A stretch of 64,000 bases of DNA, from assembly GCA_022702545.1 (NCBI GenBank), contig JAHRBC010000001.1, positions 5,642,001 to 5,706,000 on the forward strand. Reading direction: 5' to 3'. The notes beneath the pieces were generated by a model. The model did not search any database. It was not told the DNA's origin and worked only from the letters and a program-made list of their open reading frames with translations. Positions 11,059 to 23,744 of this stretch are shown here, in pieces. Positions within the stretch are counted from its first letter, which is position 1. Each line of letters opens with the position of its first letter. Made by a program: the position numbers and the translations under genes. The DNA comes from Phycomyces nitens (Eukaryota > Mucoromycota > Mucoromycetes > Mucorales > Phycomycetaceae).

Positions 11059-11441
11059 AAATATTCGATCCTAAAAAGCAAATTTATATATATATATATA
11101 TAAAGCAACAAGGGATACCCACTCTATATCAAATAGAGTGAGGTTGTGGCATAAAGATGTCTGCCAAACAGCTACCATTTCCAATGCATACAAATACAAC
11201 ATTCGAATGTCCCTAAATTCATGTGTATTAAAACCATGCAATAGGCTCAAAAGTACTAGTATTATTATTATTATTCCTGTTAATTTTAATTTAATTAATT
11301 CTTTTCTTTTACACTGGTGCAACACATTGTTACCAATGAGTTTTCATTAACCTAATGACGTATCAATCGCGGAGGCCCAATGGTATTCATATCCTCTAAC
11401 AGCGGGTCCTCCTTTACTCTGCTTTTATCACAATACATACA
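11059..11441. other. spacer between PPG1 and YIP1
   Basis: AT-rich with a short (TA)n run at about 11085-11103 and an ATT repeat at about 11262-11275. It serves as PPG1 3' end and YIP1 promoter. Nothing else is seen. Confidence 0.6.
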
Positions 11442-12286
11442 ATGGCCTCTAATCATCCGGTCCATTCGGTCCTATTCGACAATGCAGCCACGGGGAATCA
11501 AGGAGGCTATTATGGCCAACCAGCACAGAACCCCAATAGCGACAATCTCCAATTCTACAGCTCATCATACGATGACCAGTATAGTTCATCGTACTACAAT
11601 GACGCCAGTGCTCCACCTCCTGCTGGTGACATACGATCCTCAAACTATGATTATTCCAGCACTGGATCATCCATCTGGAGTGCTTTGGGAACAGGTGGTT
11701 TTGCAGATGAACCTCCCCTTTTGGAAGAACTCGGGATCAATTTTGGACACATCAAGACAAAGGTAAGAAGAATGGTTTCAAGCATATGTTCTTTTTTTTA
11801 AAAAAAAATCTAATTGTCCTCTGCACACAGAGCTTGACTGTCCTGAATCCCTTCCGCAGAGTGCCCGACACTATTATGGATGATGCTGATCTGGCTGGAC
11901 CACTTCTATTCCTACTGTTGTTTGGAATGTGCTTGTTACTCTCGGGCAAGGTTCATTTTGGCTATATCTACGGTGTGGGCGTCCTTGGTGTTGTTTCTAT
12001 ATACTTGATCCTGAATCTAATGAGTGAGAGTGGCGTGGACTGGACAAGGACTGCAAGTGTATTGGGTTACTGCTTGCTGCCAATGGTCATGCTGAGTGGA
12101 TTTAGTGTGGTTCTGAAGCTAGGAAGTGCTGTAGGTGTCATATTATCTGCCCTGAGCATCTTGTGGTGCACGTACTCTAGCTCAGGCATGTTCACAAGCG
12201 TGTTACATATGAGCGAGCAGAGATACTTGGTTGCATACCCAGTTGGTCTATTCTATGCCTCATTTGCACTGATGACCGTATTTTAA
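11442..12286 (+). CDS. YIP1: Yip1-family Golgi/ER vesicle protein
   Basis: Two exons, 11442-11762 and 11831-12286, about 258 residues. The cytosolic N-terminus is rich in Ser, Tyr, Asn and Gly. It ends in the conserved LLEELGINFGHIKTKSLTVL element with NPF, which is characteristic of YIP1/YIPF5. Five hydrophobic segments follow (LAGPLLFLLLFGMCLLL onward), as in the Yip1 domain. YIP1 binds Rab/Ypt GTPases and works in ER-to-Golgi vesicle formation. The intron contains a T8A9 junction near its 5' end (11792-11808). The start codon gives the usual family length. Confidence 0.9.
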
Positions 12287-12673
12287 GAGAGACAGCAAGC
12301 GTCTTTGGATAGAAACTGTACATATCATATCTTTTTATCCCTACTATTAAAGAACAAGAAGAAGAAGAAAAATGCTCATAAATCGAGATTAAAAAGGACT
12401 GATTTTTAGCCAAAAGAACCGTTGTGTTTTATATCTCTCTTGTTTATATATATAGACCTCAAAAGATGTCCTTTATGATTTGTAAACGGTCTTTAGAGCC
12501 ATAGATATGGTAGAAAGAGAGTCTAAAAAAAAGCATACAGTCGATCAATCTATATTTTTCATTTGACTTTTTTTTGCCTTCACTCTCATAGTCTACGTCA
12601 CATGTGACTTGTCGCTGCTGTATCACTTTTACTAGTCTGTCGTACGCGCTATGTTTCGCTTGATAGATTTGCA
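12287..12673. other. spacer between YIP1 and SNF12
   Basis: An AT-rich tandem spacer with an AGAAG repeat near 12352-12371, presumably YIP1 3' UTR and SNF12 promoter. No ORF or RNA gene is supported. Confidence 0.6.
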
Positions 12674-14600
12674 ATGCAACAACCACCTCAACCAGGATTT
12701 CAGCATCCAGGCATGGTCCAGCCTGGGATGATTCCCCAGCCTGGAATGCCTACTGGAAATGTTCAGTTTAGAAAACGTCCTAGCGAAACAGACTCATTGG
12801 CAAAACACATCAAGTGAGTCTGCATTCTTAAAAGTAAAGACATTGGGCTAATGTCCGCACGCTCTAGAAAGAAGAGACCAACAGATCGCAACATGCCTCC
12901 AAAGGTACCCTCTAGACATTTATATTCACAGATCAATAATCCACCAGACCACCACTGATAAGCCCAATTAAACTCGGATTAGATTGAGGCATTTGTACCC
13001 GAATCTAAGCTTTACACTGAATTGAGTGAATTTGAAAAGACATTGGATGCTACTATTATGCGCAAACGTCTCGATGTTCAAGAGGCTCTAGGAAAACCCA
13101 CCAAAGTACGGATCCATTAGGTTGTACATTGAAATCATATTGATTGTGGTCTATAGGTCCGACGTACATTGCGCATCTTTCTATCAAACACCTCTGCAGA
13201 CCAAGTATCATCGCATCAGAACCCAGAAGATGAAACCACATTTGATCTAAACAGCGGAAACGCACCTTCTTGGACACTAAAAATTGAAGGCCGTCTTTTG
13301 GATGTAATATGACGACCAGATGGCTGCTCATCGATTAAACCATCATATCTTACTCTTTTTTTTTTTTTGATTAACATGCTATAGCCTCCTGTACCTACAA
13401 AAAAGGCACAACCTATCCAAAAATTCACTTCTTTCTTTCGCTCGATTACTGTAGACCTGATTAGAGATCCTAATCTTTATCCTGAAGGAAACATGATTGT
13501 GGTCAGTATACCTTTGATGCCCAAGTCTTGTTTCCTAAAATTCAACATTCTTGCAGTGGGAAAAACAGCCAAATGCGGCTGACTTTGACGGGATAGAGAT
13601 GAAAAGAAAGGGCGACACCAACGTCCAGGTCAGAATCGTCCTTGACCCAGAGTATAACCCCCAAAAGTTCAAGTTAAGTCCTGCGCTTAGCGATATGCTG
13701 GACATGAAACTCGAGACAAAACCACAGATTGTGATGGGATTATGGAACTACGTAAAGGTAAGACATTAAACACTTTTATATGAGATGTTTATAAATGTCA
13801 TTAGCACCACAAACTCCAAGACGCTGAAGACAAGCGAATTATCCATTGCGACCCAAAGATGGCCCAGGTAATTTTATATCCAATCCCTCACTTGGCCAAA
13901 CTAACCATCAATTATAAAGCTCTTTTGTGTACCTCAAATATTCTTTTCTCAACTACCAGAGCTCATCAACCACCATATGACTCGCCCTGATCCCATTGTC
14001 CTCAACTACACTATTCGGTAATAAGTATACAACATTTGCAACCCCCACTCCTCCTCCTCCTCCTCATGTCCTGATTGTAACACTCTCTACAGAGTCGACA
14101 AAGAATTCCACCAGTCTCCCAAGGCATACGATGTCGATGTTGAATTGGACAGTGTAGTTCGCCAAAAGATGTTGAATATCGTCTCATCCACACAGGCACA
14201 AAAAGAGATCATGACTTTGGATGATAAGATTGTACAGTGTGTCCAAAGTATCAACAATTCCAAAATCAAACGCGACTTTCTCATGCAATTCGCTCAACAT
14301 CCTGTCGAGTTTATTAACAAATGGATCGCGAGTCAAGCAAGAGATCTCGAGGTAAAACAACAGGATTTTTTAACACGAGAAGATATTAAGATTATTGTAG
14401 GTTATCTTGGGTGAGACCAAGGTTAACTTGGAAGAGATGAGACAGACCGATTTCTACAAGCAACCCTGGGTCAAGGAAGCAGTCTTCCATTATCTTACTG
14501 CAAAGGTACAATTATCTTTATCTAAAAACACAAACTTATCAGACCTTATTAGACCCAACAGCGTATGCAGGAGCTTATGAACGCTCAGCGAGGACAGTAA
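12674..14600 (+). CDS. SNF12: SWI/SNF or RSC complex subunit with SWIB domain (SNF12/RSC6, SMARCD)
   Basis: Eleven exons: 12674-12813, 12868-12904, 12983-13105, 13157-13303, 13385-13501, 13557-13757, 13805-13867, 13920-14017, 14093-14351, 14401-14505 and 14553-14600, about 445 residues. A Gln/Pro/Gly-rich start ([14 protein letters not shown]) precedes a basic patch and the conserved [21 protein letters not shown] region. The SWIB domain is clear: [19 protein letters not shown], then [19 protein letters not shown]. The C-terminal half ([15 protein letters not shown] ... KREFL-like ... [10 protein letters not shown]) also matches SMARCD proteins. This subunit belongs to ATP-dependent chromatin remodellers. 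I cannot separate the SNF12 from the RSC6 paralogue by eye. Confidence 0.9.
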
Positions 14601-14672
14601 GCTTTGAGGACCATGAGTTTCTCACGTAATTAAGAGTGTTTTGAATTAAATAAAGTTATATTGACACCATAA

Positions 14673-15846
14673 TTAAGGTCTGAATTGAATACAAGTAGGG
14701 TCTGGGTGGGAGATGGTCTGGATTAGCTTTAGGCTGCCGTCCTCCATGTTAATCTTGAATACCACAATGTTGTGTGAATCCTATAAGTCAAAGTATTTTT
14801 GGATTAATATACCAACACACACACACACACTTTTTTGTAATATGACATACCTTGTTACCCACTAATAGATAGTTTCCTGTGGGATCAATAACAAAATGTC
14901 GAGGGTGCTTGCCACCTGTCGACTGATGGTCCACAAAAATCAACTTTCCAGACAACTCGTCGATAAGATATATGGCCAGTATATCCCCACCCCGTGTAGA
15001 AGCATATAAGAACTTTCCATTTGACGTTATATCGATCTCTGCCCCGATACTTTCACCCTTGAAGTCCTTTGGTAACATTGGGATACGTTGGACTTGGTAG
15101 AACTTTCCTTCGTGGATATTGAACTCGAGCATATAGATTATGTTAGATAACTCGCCAACAACATAGCACAGACCATCGTTATTTGGAGCAAACTTGATAT
15201 GACGCGGACCAGTGCCATCTTCAAACTTGAAGGTGCTGTGGGGCTCCAGAAGTCCAGTGATCTTGTCAAACTTGTAGACAATTGCCAAGTCGCACCCTAG
15301 ATCCATCGAAAATGCCCAGGTTTGAGTCGCTGGATCGAGGTCAATTGAATGTGCGTGTGGTTTTTCTTGACGGCTAGGGTTGGCATGGGTTGCCTTGTAG
15401 CCAAGTGTACAGTGGCTCTTTATAGATACGGGTGAGCCTATCTCGCCAAAGCAATTGTCGGTTAAAATGATTGGGAAGCTAGCAATATTGCCTCCCATAT
15501 AGTTTGCCACCAATAAATGTCTTGAAGACGCGTCAAGGACAGCATGACAAGGGTTTTCGCCACACGAGGGCTGTTCGTTTATCAGGGTTAAGGATCCGTC
15601 TTCTTTGTTGCACGCATAAGAAGATACGTAGCCAGATGGGATTCCATTATACTCATCGACTTCGTTTGTCACATAGAGGTACTGGCCACTGGGATGCATA
15701 ACTATAAAAGAGGGATCTTTGGCCTCAGCGACAAGACCTCTTGGACTCAAATGACCAGAGCTGGTATCAAAGTCATAGAGGTAGATTCCTTTGCCCTCTC
15801 CTGAGGTGTAGCCGGAAACATATGCTGACAATAATGAAGAGGTCAT
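14673..15846 (-). CDS. seven-bladed beta-propeller lactonase (6-phosphogluconolactonase/muconate cyclase-like)
   Basis: Two exons, 15846-14851 and 14780-14673, about 367 residues. The start MTSSLLSAYVSGYTSGEGKGIYLYDFD and repeats such as PSFIVMHPSGQYLYVTNEV, GTGPRHIKFAPN and GGKHPRHFVIDPTGNYLLVGNK are typical of the lactonase (PF10282) propeller. The second exon (DSHNIVVFKINMEDG...) finishes the last blade. The family includes bacterial Pgl and fungal carboxy-cis,cis-muconate cyclase; the substrate here is unknown. The intron carries a (CA)n microsatellite. The C-terminus lies only 72 bp from the stop of SNF12 (convergent). Confidence 0.87.
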
Positions 15847-16175
15847 TGGGGGGTATTGAGGAATGAGTAAAGAGTAAAAGACTAAAGAGTAAAGAGTATA
15901 GGCTTAAGGTTTTGGGAAATCACGGTAAATATACGTCATTGAAGGCGGGCACTGGATGGCAGCCCGAAACAGACTTGGTGTGATCCAGGTTTGATTTATT
16001 AATTATTTACAGCCTTGATGATCTCATTAAAGGTAACAATAATCCTCTATACAACACATACAACTTACTAAATACACATTTTATTAAGTATAAAGTAAAT
16101 ATTCAACCTTTCGATTAAGAAGATAGAGTGTTAATTATATACAAATGCACGAGCATTTCTGTTTGAAATAAAGAC
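15847..16175. other. lactonase 5' leader and GAPDH 3' flank
   Basis: This tandem minus-strand spacer contains a short imperfect repeat of AAAGAGT at about 15867-15898, which reads as a CT-rich leader on the minus strand just upstream of the lactonase ATG. The rest is AT-rich GAPDH 3' flank. Confidence 0.55.
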
Positions 16176-17291
<1,116 letters not shown>

Positions 17292-19323
17292 TATAAAGAT
17301 TTATTGTTTCGTCTTGAAAAATAAGGTAAATGAAACGATATATTAACTAGAGGATAAGCGCATGGGTATTTAAATACAAATGATTATAAATAATAAAGAC
17401 TACAAAATGGATAAGTAAATACACCGCCTAAATCCAACAACTGGTTCATTGGCATGTCTCATTTATTTAAACGAGTAAGATTTTTTTTTCTAGGGTCGGC
17501 TATTACGGATACAAAATATTCCTCCAAGCAGAGAATGCTAACGGAAGGGGGAACAGCTGGGGGCTCACAAGGGCATCTTAATGATCCTTGTAGCCAAACA
17601 TCCTCTACCGACCTTTGCTGGAATATTTGTAATCGGAAATATTATACAGCTTATGACGACTGTATACCACATATTACCAAAAATCACCAACTTATAATGC
17701 TTGCCTCTATTGCCTTGCAATATATATATAGTCATGTTCTTTTGGTTTATCAAGAGTAGTGACTAATAGTATTCAAACATTCTATAATGATGTTTTATCC
17801 ATCGATATTGTACCTCATACACGTTTATAATCTAATATAATCTTTAACATTATCCATTAATCAATTGAAGCGAACCAAAAAAAAAGAGACTTTTTACAGA
17901 CTGGTCATCCATTTGACACCTCATCTTTCTGGAAACCTATTCGTCTAGCATTCCTTTCAATGCCTTGCTTTATTTATTTAAAAAACCCTAGGGATACAGC
18001 CTAGTGACAATGGTCTACACAAGACATAATTATTTTGGGTTTATATAGCCAGTTTGAATATAAAAGCGTACATTGAACAAAGTTTGATTTCCAAGTATTT
18101 AAAAATCATAAAATATGAATCTTGTAGGAATCAGTACCTCAATTTGATATTGAAATTTCTAAACAAAAAAAAAGTCTTATTAATAAAGTTGTATACCTGT
18201 TATACTGACCATCAATAGTAGAGTGTATATACGAGCCGTAAAGCTATGGTATGCTCTATAGAAATAATAATGTTGCTCAAAAGTATTTAATGGACTGAAT
18301 AGAAAATAGCCTATAGTGACAAATGTCACTGTTAATTTCTTGGATTTATTTTTTTGGGGCCTTGATTTCTAGTAAATATAATCCCTCGGACAAGTCCGGC
18401 AGAATCTGATACTTTTGAACATCCGAGTCGGACAAATACAGAGTACATATGATTACCATAAAAGTATTAATTAATTGTAAACTCCGACAAGAAGTGTAAA
18501 TGAAAGCCATGTCTTTCCATTGCTCTTATTATAATAGATCCCTAGATTGCTTGCATGTACACACTAATAATATGAGCAATGCAAAGACATGTCCTTCATT
18601 TACACTTCTTGACAGAGTTTACAATTAATTAATACTTTTATGGTAACCATATGTACTCTGTATTATCTATACTTTCACCATGCTCTTTGTCGACATTACC
18701 ACATATTGCTTGCATACTATAGTTGCGCATATCTTTGGTGTCGTTTTATATAATTATTCTTTTTTTTTTTAAAAAAAAAAGAAACCTGATATTCTCATAT
18801 AGACAATAGCCTCAGAATTTTAGCTATAACTGGTGTTCTTTTTGCTATGTTTGCTTTACAAAAGGGCATTCATAGTAGAATTCTGGGCCTAATACTCTTC
18901 TGTTCCCTAGATCAAGATGGTTTGGTAAAAAGAAAAGAAAAGAGAGAGAGCATTATGGAGATGGTAGACTCAATTGATTGTGGCTGGGAATACCAAAAGG
19001 CACCTTTGTGAATTAAAATAAACCCAATTACGAATATCCTTATAACTAAACCATGGGCTATATTCTGGCTTCTTTTTTATTTATTTAAAGAATTGTCAAT
19101 TAAATGTAATCAAACGGCAACAGAATATAAGCAACATGAATCAGAGTATTATAGTAAGATCATCCTCTCCTGTATCATAATTTCTTTATATTTTTACCTC
19201 ATTTATTGTTTCTTCCCAGCCCTTGCCCGTACCCTTCAAAAGTGACTGCTCGCCACCTGTTTTCTCTCTTTTTTCTATCTGTCAAGAACTTAAAGAACTG
19301 CCAAAAGGGAATAAAAGGGGGCA
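17292..19323. other. 2-kb gene-free spacer with fold-back element and a possible coding relic
   Basis: AT-rich DNA upstream of both GAPDH (-) and valyl-tRNA synthetase (+). It holds the fold-back element at 18439-18660, a long T11A10 junction at 18760-18780, and a hydrophobic start-less reading frame at about 17550-17697 that may be a decayed exon. No intact gene is recognised. Confidence 0.6.
18439..18660. mobile_element. MITE-like fold-back element flanked by TA
   Basis: Two arms of about 95 bp are near-perfect inverted repeats around a short unique centre (about 18535-18565). The outer termini are CAGAGTACATATG and its complement CATATGTACTCTG. Each end is bordered by the dinucleotide TA (18437-18438 and 18661-18662), as expected for a Tc1/mariner-type target-site duplication. 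Arm features that match in inverted order include AAAAGTATTAATTAATTGTAA, AAGAAGTGTAAATGAA and CATTGCTC with only scattered mismatches. There is no ORF inside, so it would be non-autonomous. Confidence 0.75.
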
Positions 19324-22300
19324 ATGTCAGGTTACATTGCATTCACCAGTCGTACGATTGTACGTCAGAATCCATTCAGTCATTCATGTCGTCCATGGGC
19401 ACTTGTTCGTCGCCATGCCCATTCAGATCAGAATCTGACAGCCAAGCGTCTACCAAAACCCCAAAAGCCTTTCTTGGATGCATATGACGCCAAAGCAGTA
19501 GAGAAGGACTGGTACGAGTGGTGGGAGAGTCAGGGGTTCTTTACGGCAAGTAGTGCGGACTATCATCCTTCTTCTGGCAAGGAGAAGCCGTTTACAATGA
19601 TCACCCCGCCACCAAACGTTACTGGATCATTGCACATTGGACATGCCCTGACGTTCAGTGTCGAGGATGCTGTGGCGCGTTGGCGGCGTATGTCTGGATA
19701 TAATGTTCGGTGGATCCCAGGCACAGATCATGCTGGCATTGGTACTCAGTCTGTAGTCGAGAAAATGCTGATGCGTGACCGTGGCCTCAGTCGCCATGAT
19801 CTGGGACGCAAGGAATTTGTGAACGAGGTATGGGCATGGCGTCAAAAGTATGGCGACCGAATCCTCCACCAGATGCGTCGAATGGGTGCGTCGGTTGATT
19901 GGGACAGCCTCTTCTTTACAATGGACAAGCCTCGTTATGAGGCAGTCGAGAATGCATTTATACGGCTCTATAAAGACGGGATGATCTACCGTGATACACG
20001 CCTAGTAAATTGGTGCTGTGAATTAGAAACTGTCATTTCTGACATTGAGGCAGGTTAAAAGGCCAAATATTGCGGAATGTATGCTAAACAAGTAGTCTAG
20101 GTTGACTATAAGGATATCAATGGCAAAACACTCCTTCAGCTTCCCGGAAGAACAAAAGGGTAATGACTGGGTGTTCACAAGACATATAACTCAAACTATT
20201 TGGTGGTTAGAGTTGAGTTTGGTGTCTTGCATCACTTTTCTTATCCTATCCACAACCCTGATCCGAATGGAATCAAGGAGATCACTGTCGCCACCACCCG
20301 TATCGAGACCATGCTCGGCGACTGTGCCGTAGCCATTCATCCCAAGGATGATCGCTATACGGTAATGTTAGGTTAAACGGATAGTCATGGTGATGACTAA
20401 TTAAGATATTATGACAGAGCCTTCATGGCAAGCAAGTCTACCACCCAATCCTCAAGAAAACATTGCCAATTGTGTGTGATGAGACACTTGTGGAGATGGA
20501 GTTTGGCACGGGTGTAGTAAAGGTAATTTTGGGGGAATTAGATGACTTGATTATTAGTTGGCAATGATATCCATTTCCCTCAACAGGTTACACCTGCCCA
20601 TGATCCAAATGACTATGCCTGTGCGAAACGCCATGGATTGCCTATAACTAGTATGTTTGACAAGCTTGGCAAACTTACTCCTGGCTGTGGGATTCCCTCG
20701 CTGGTGGTAAATAATACATAACATTCTGGCATTTCTATTTCTACTACAATTGATCAAACATATCGATCTAGGGCAATGATCGTTTTGATGCGCGTGATAT
20801 TGTGGTGGACATGTTGAAAGCCTCGGGACACTACAAGGGCCGAGATGACGAACATGTGATGCGTGTTGCGATATGTTCACGTTCTGGAGACGTTATTGAG
20901 CCTCTTCTTCAGCCTCAATGGTACGATCTGATAGATGTAGATCTGATAAATTTAATTTTTTATGTATGGTCAGGTATATTCGCTGCAAGGAAATGGCAGA
21001 CACGGCTAGAAAGCAAGTCGAGAATGGAGAAATGAAGCTTCTGCCTGCCCACCATGTTCAAGAGTGGTATCGCTGGCTAGGTATTTTTTTTTAAAAGAAG
21101 ATAGCCAGCCCTTTATAGGATTCTAATCAGCAGAAAATCAGATTCTATTCAAGACTGGTGCATCTCTCGTCAATTATGGTGGGGACATGAGATTCCTGCT
21201 TACAGAATCAAACTGGCCAACCCAAGCAAGAAAGGCAAGCTAAATCCCCAAGTACGACGTTGTACGGTATTAAAATGAAGATATATCGTAGAGCTTTGGG
21301 TTGTAGGGTCCAATGAAACCGAGGCAAGAAATGAAGCCATTGCCCTACTGGCAAAACAGGGCCTTGAAACAGAGGCCTATGAGCTTGTCAAGGACGATGA
21401 TGTCTTGGACACCTGGTTCTCATCTGGCCTCTTACCGCTCTCTGCCTTGGGATGGAAAGCAAAGATTGGGGAGCCAATTCCGGTTAGTGGCTGGATTTCA
21501 TTACTAGTTCGGCCGCCGGAGCCTCCTACAAACGATTCGACAAGAGCTAATAAGCTATATATCTTGTCCTATAGGCACGCTATCCGCTTCAGCTAATGGA
21601 GACGGGCTATGATATTCTATTCTTTTGGGTTGCACGAATGGCCATGCTCGCCAGTCACTTTACAAAGAGACCCGCGTTCGAAGACATTTATCTGCATGCA
21701 ATGGTATGGATCTACAGCCCAATTCGCCTACTAATTCCCGTGGTAGGTTAGAGATGGCCAAGGCAGAAAGATGTCGAAATCGCTAGGGAATGTAATTGAC
21801 CCTCTCCATGTAATCGAAGGCGTAGATCTGGAGACAATGAAGAGTAATTTGATGGTCAGCAACCTTGGTGCCAAAGAAATTGCTACGTAAGTTGAGGCAC
21901 TGGCGATCGTCTTATCTTGGACTAAATAGGCCTTTAGGAGCTCTCTTAATCTGGACAAGGAATATCCAGCTGGAATTCCTGCATGTGGAACTGATTCGCT
22001 TCGATTTGCATTGGTTGCCTATACCCAGCAGGTAAATTGTGGCCAAAAAGGCTTGCTTGAGCTGACTGTACAACCCAGGCCCGACAAATCAACCTGGAGA
22101 TGTCCAATGTGGTTCAGACAGCACATTTCTGCAATAAACTTTGGAATCTATTCAAGTTCGGATTGGGCAGATTGGACCCGGCTGACGGACGGCCGATGAG
22201 TCAACTAAACCCAGTCGGCCTTTCGTTGGTGAATCGTTATATTCTATCACGTATGGCCGAAACAGTTCGAAATTGCCAGACCGGGTTTGAGACTTATCGT

Positions 22301-23404
22301 CTGTTCGATGCCACTGATGCTCTCCGGCGGTTTGTCGTGGAAGACGTGTGTGATGTCTATGTAGAGTTCTCCAAGCTAGCCCTCAACACCGACAGAGAAG
22401 ATCAGGTAGGCCGTGTAACTTAATGAAGCGGATCACAAAATATAACTTTGCTCTAGTTGGACACACGCACGATTTTGCATGCCTGTATGGACATGTCCCT
22501 ACGTTTGGCTCACCCCTTTATGCCATTCGTGACAGAGGTAATCAATAGGCACGTCCGCCGTATTTGACACTGCTTTTATTTTTATTTTTGGTAGGAACTA
22601 TGGCAACATCTAAAGCACCAGATCCCACCGAAAGAGCAAGCACTGCAGGCCCCTACATTGATGTTGGAACAGTATCCTTCCCCTAGCCAGCTAGAGAGAT
22701 TTTATGATGCCAAGGTCGAGAAGCACTTTCAGATGGTTCTGTCAATCATACACGCCTCCCGGTCGTTGCGCCAAGGCCACCAGATCAGTGTGGCTAGGGA
22801 GCTACCATTTACCATATTGTGCGAGGATCCGGAGCTATTGGATCCCAGAGGACCTCTTTATCAATACCTAGATGAAATCAAGGGGTTCATAAAGGCATCC
22901 GAGCTTAATTTAGTTTCAAGCAATGTATGTAGTAGAAGTAGGATTTGATTGGTGGTGAGGTTGGCTAAAAAGAAACAAATGCAGGTGGCAGCAGATGTGC
23001 TGGAAGGCTGGACATCAAAACCCATTACCGCCACCCTCAAGATTCTTGTGCCGACAGAAGCAGTTATACGGGCCCAAATTGAACGAGCAACTGCCAGTGG
23101 ATCAGATCTGGTCGAAACTATCGGAGGCAAGAAGGGCCGACTTTATAAGAAACTTGCGAAAGTAAGACAAGATATCGACAAACTGAACATCAGAATGTCC
23201 AAGAGCGGCTATCCAGAGGGCGTCCCAGCCCAGGTCCAGCAGAAGAACAGGTAATAATAATAATAATTAGCTATGAAACATGGGTTATGTATTGACCATT
23301 ATCACAAATCCAGTCTTCGTTTGAGCACCCTGGAATCCGAGCAGAGGACAATTGACCAGGATCTCAAACTACTGGATCTTATTTTGAACCATAAAAAAGA
23401 ATAG
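19324..23404 (+). CDS. VAS1: valyl-tRNA synthetase, probably mitochondrial or dual-targeted
   Basis: Seventeen exons by eye: 19324-20049, 20101-20159, 20211-20361, 20418-20522, 20587-20706, 20772-20920, 20974-21080, 21142-21251, 21294-21482, 21575-21703, 21747-21886, 21938-22031, 22079-22405, 22457-22537, 22595-22924, 22985-23250 and 23314-23404, about 1057 residues. The N-terminus is rich in Arg, Ser and His with no acidic residues, like a mitochondrial presequence. The class I HIGH motif sits in [15 protein letters not shown] (H about 104) and KMSKS at 623-627. [17 protein letters not shown] and GHEIPAY elements mark the editing and catalytic core, and a C-terminal coiled-coil ends the protein. 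The first intron (20050-20100) uses a GC donor to join SDIE to VDYKD. The splice at 21252-21293 is the least certain. Confidence 0.92.
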
Positions 23405-23744
23405 TTTTCAAGACTATTAATAATTAGCTTGGAATCAGCCAAACCAACCAAGAATCTTTGTGTGTTTGAGCATACCCAATGTTATATATAATACAATACA
23501 TTCTAGTCCACTATATAAAAAATAATATCTGGGCTGTGGTTGGCGGAGTCATTCTCGGCCCGAACGGCTAAAGATAGGTCACCGTTAGCCAGACCCTACA
23601 AGTATAAATACAAGGCATCTTTAGACCTCAAGCCGTATTGCCATCTTTTATTTCTACTTTACTTTCTCTCTCTCTTCGTTCTTTAAGAAAGAAAGAAATA
23701 AAGTCTCTCTACTTATTGCTCGCATTTTGTTTGATTAATTCAAC
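23405..23744. other. spacer and promoter of the ABC transporter gene
   Basis: A short tandem spacer containing a TATA-like element (TATAAATA, 23603-23610), a CT-rich block (about 23641-23684) and an A/G-rich leader before the ATG at 23745. Confidence 0.6.
23603..23684 (+). promoter_or_regulatory. putative TATA box and CT-rich initiator region of the ABC transporter
   Basis: TATAAATA lies 135 bp before the start codon and is followed after about 30 bp by a pyrimidine-rich block. This arrangement is common in strongly expressed fungal genes, in line with the biased codon use of the downstream gene. Functional assignment is inferred. Confidence 0.5.
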
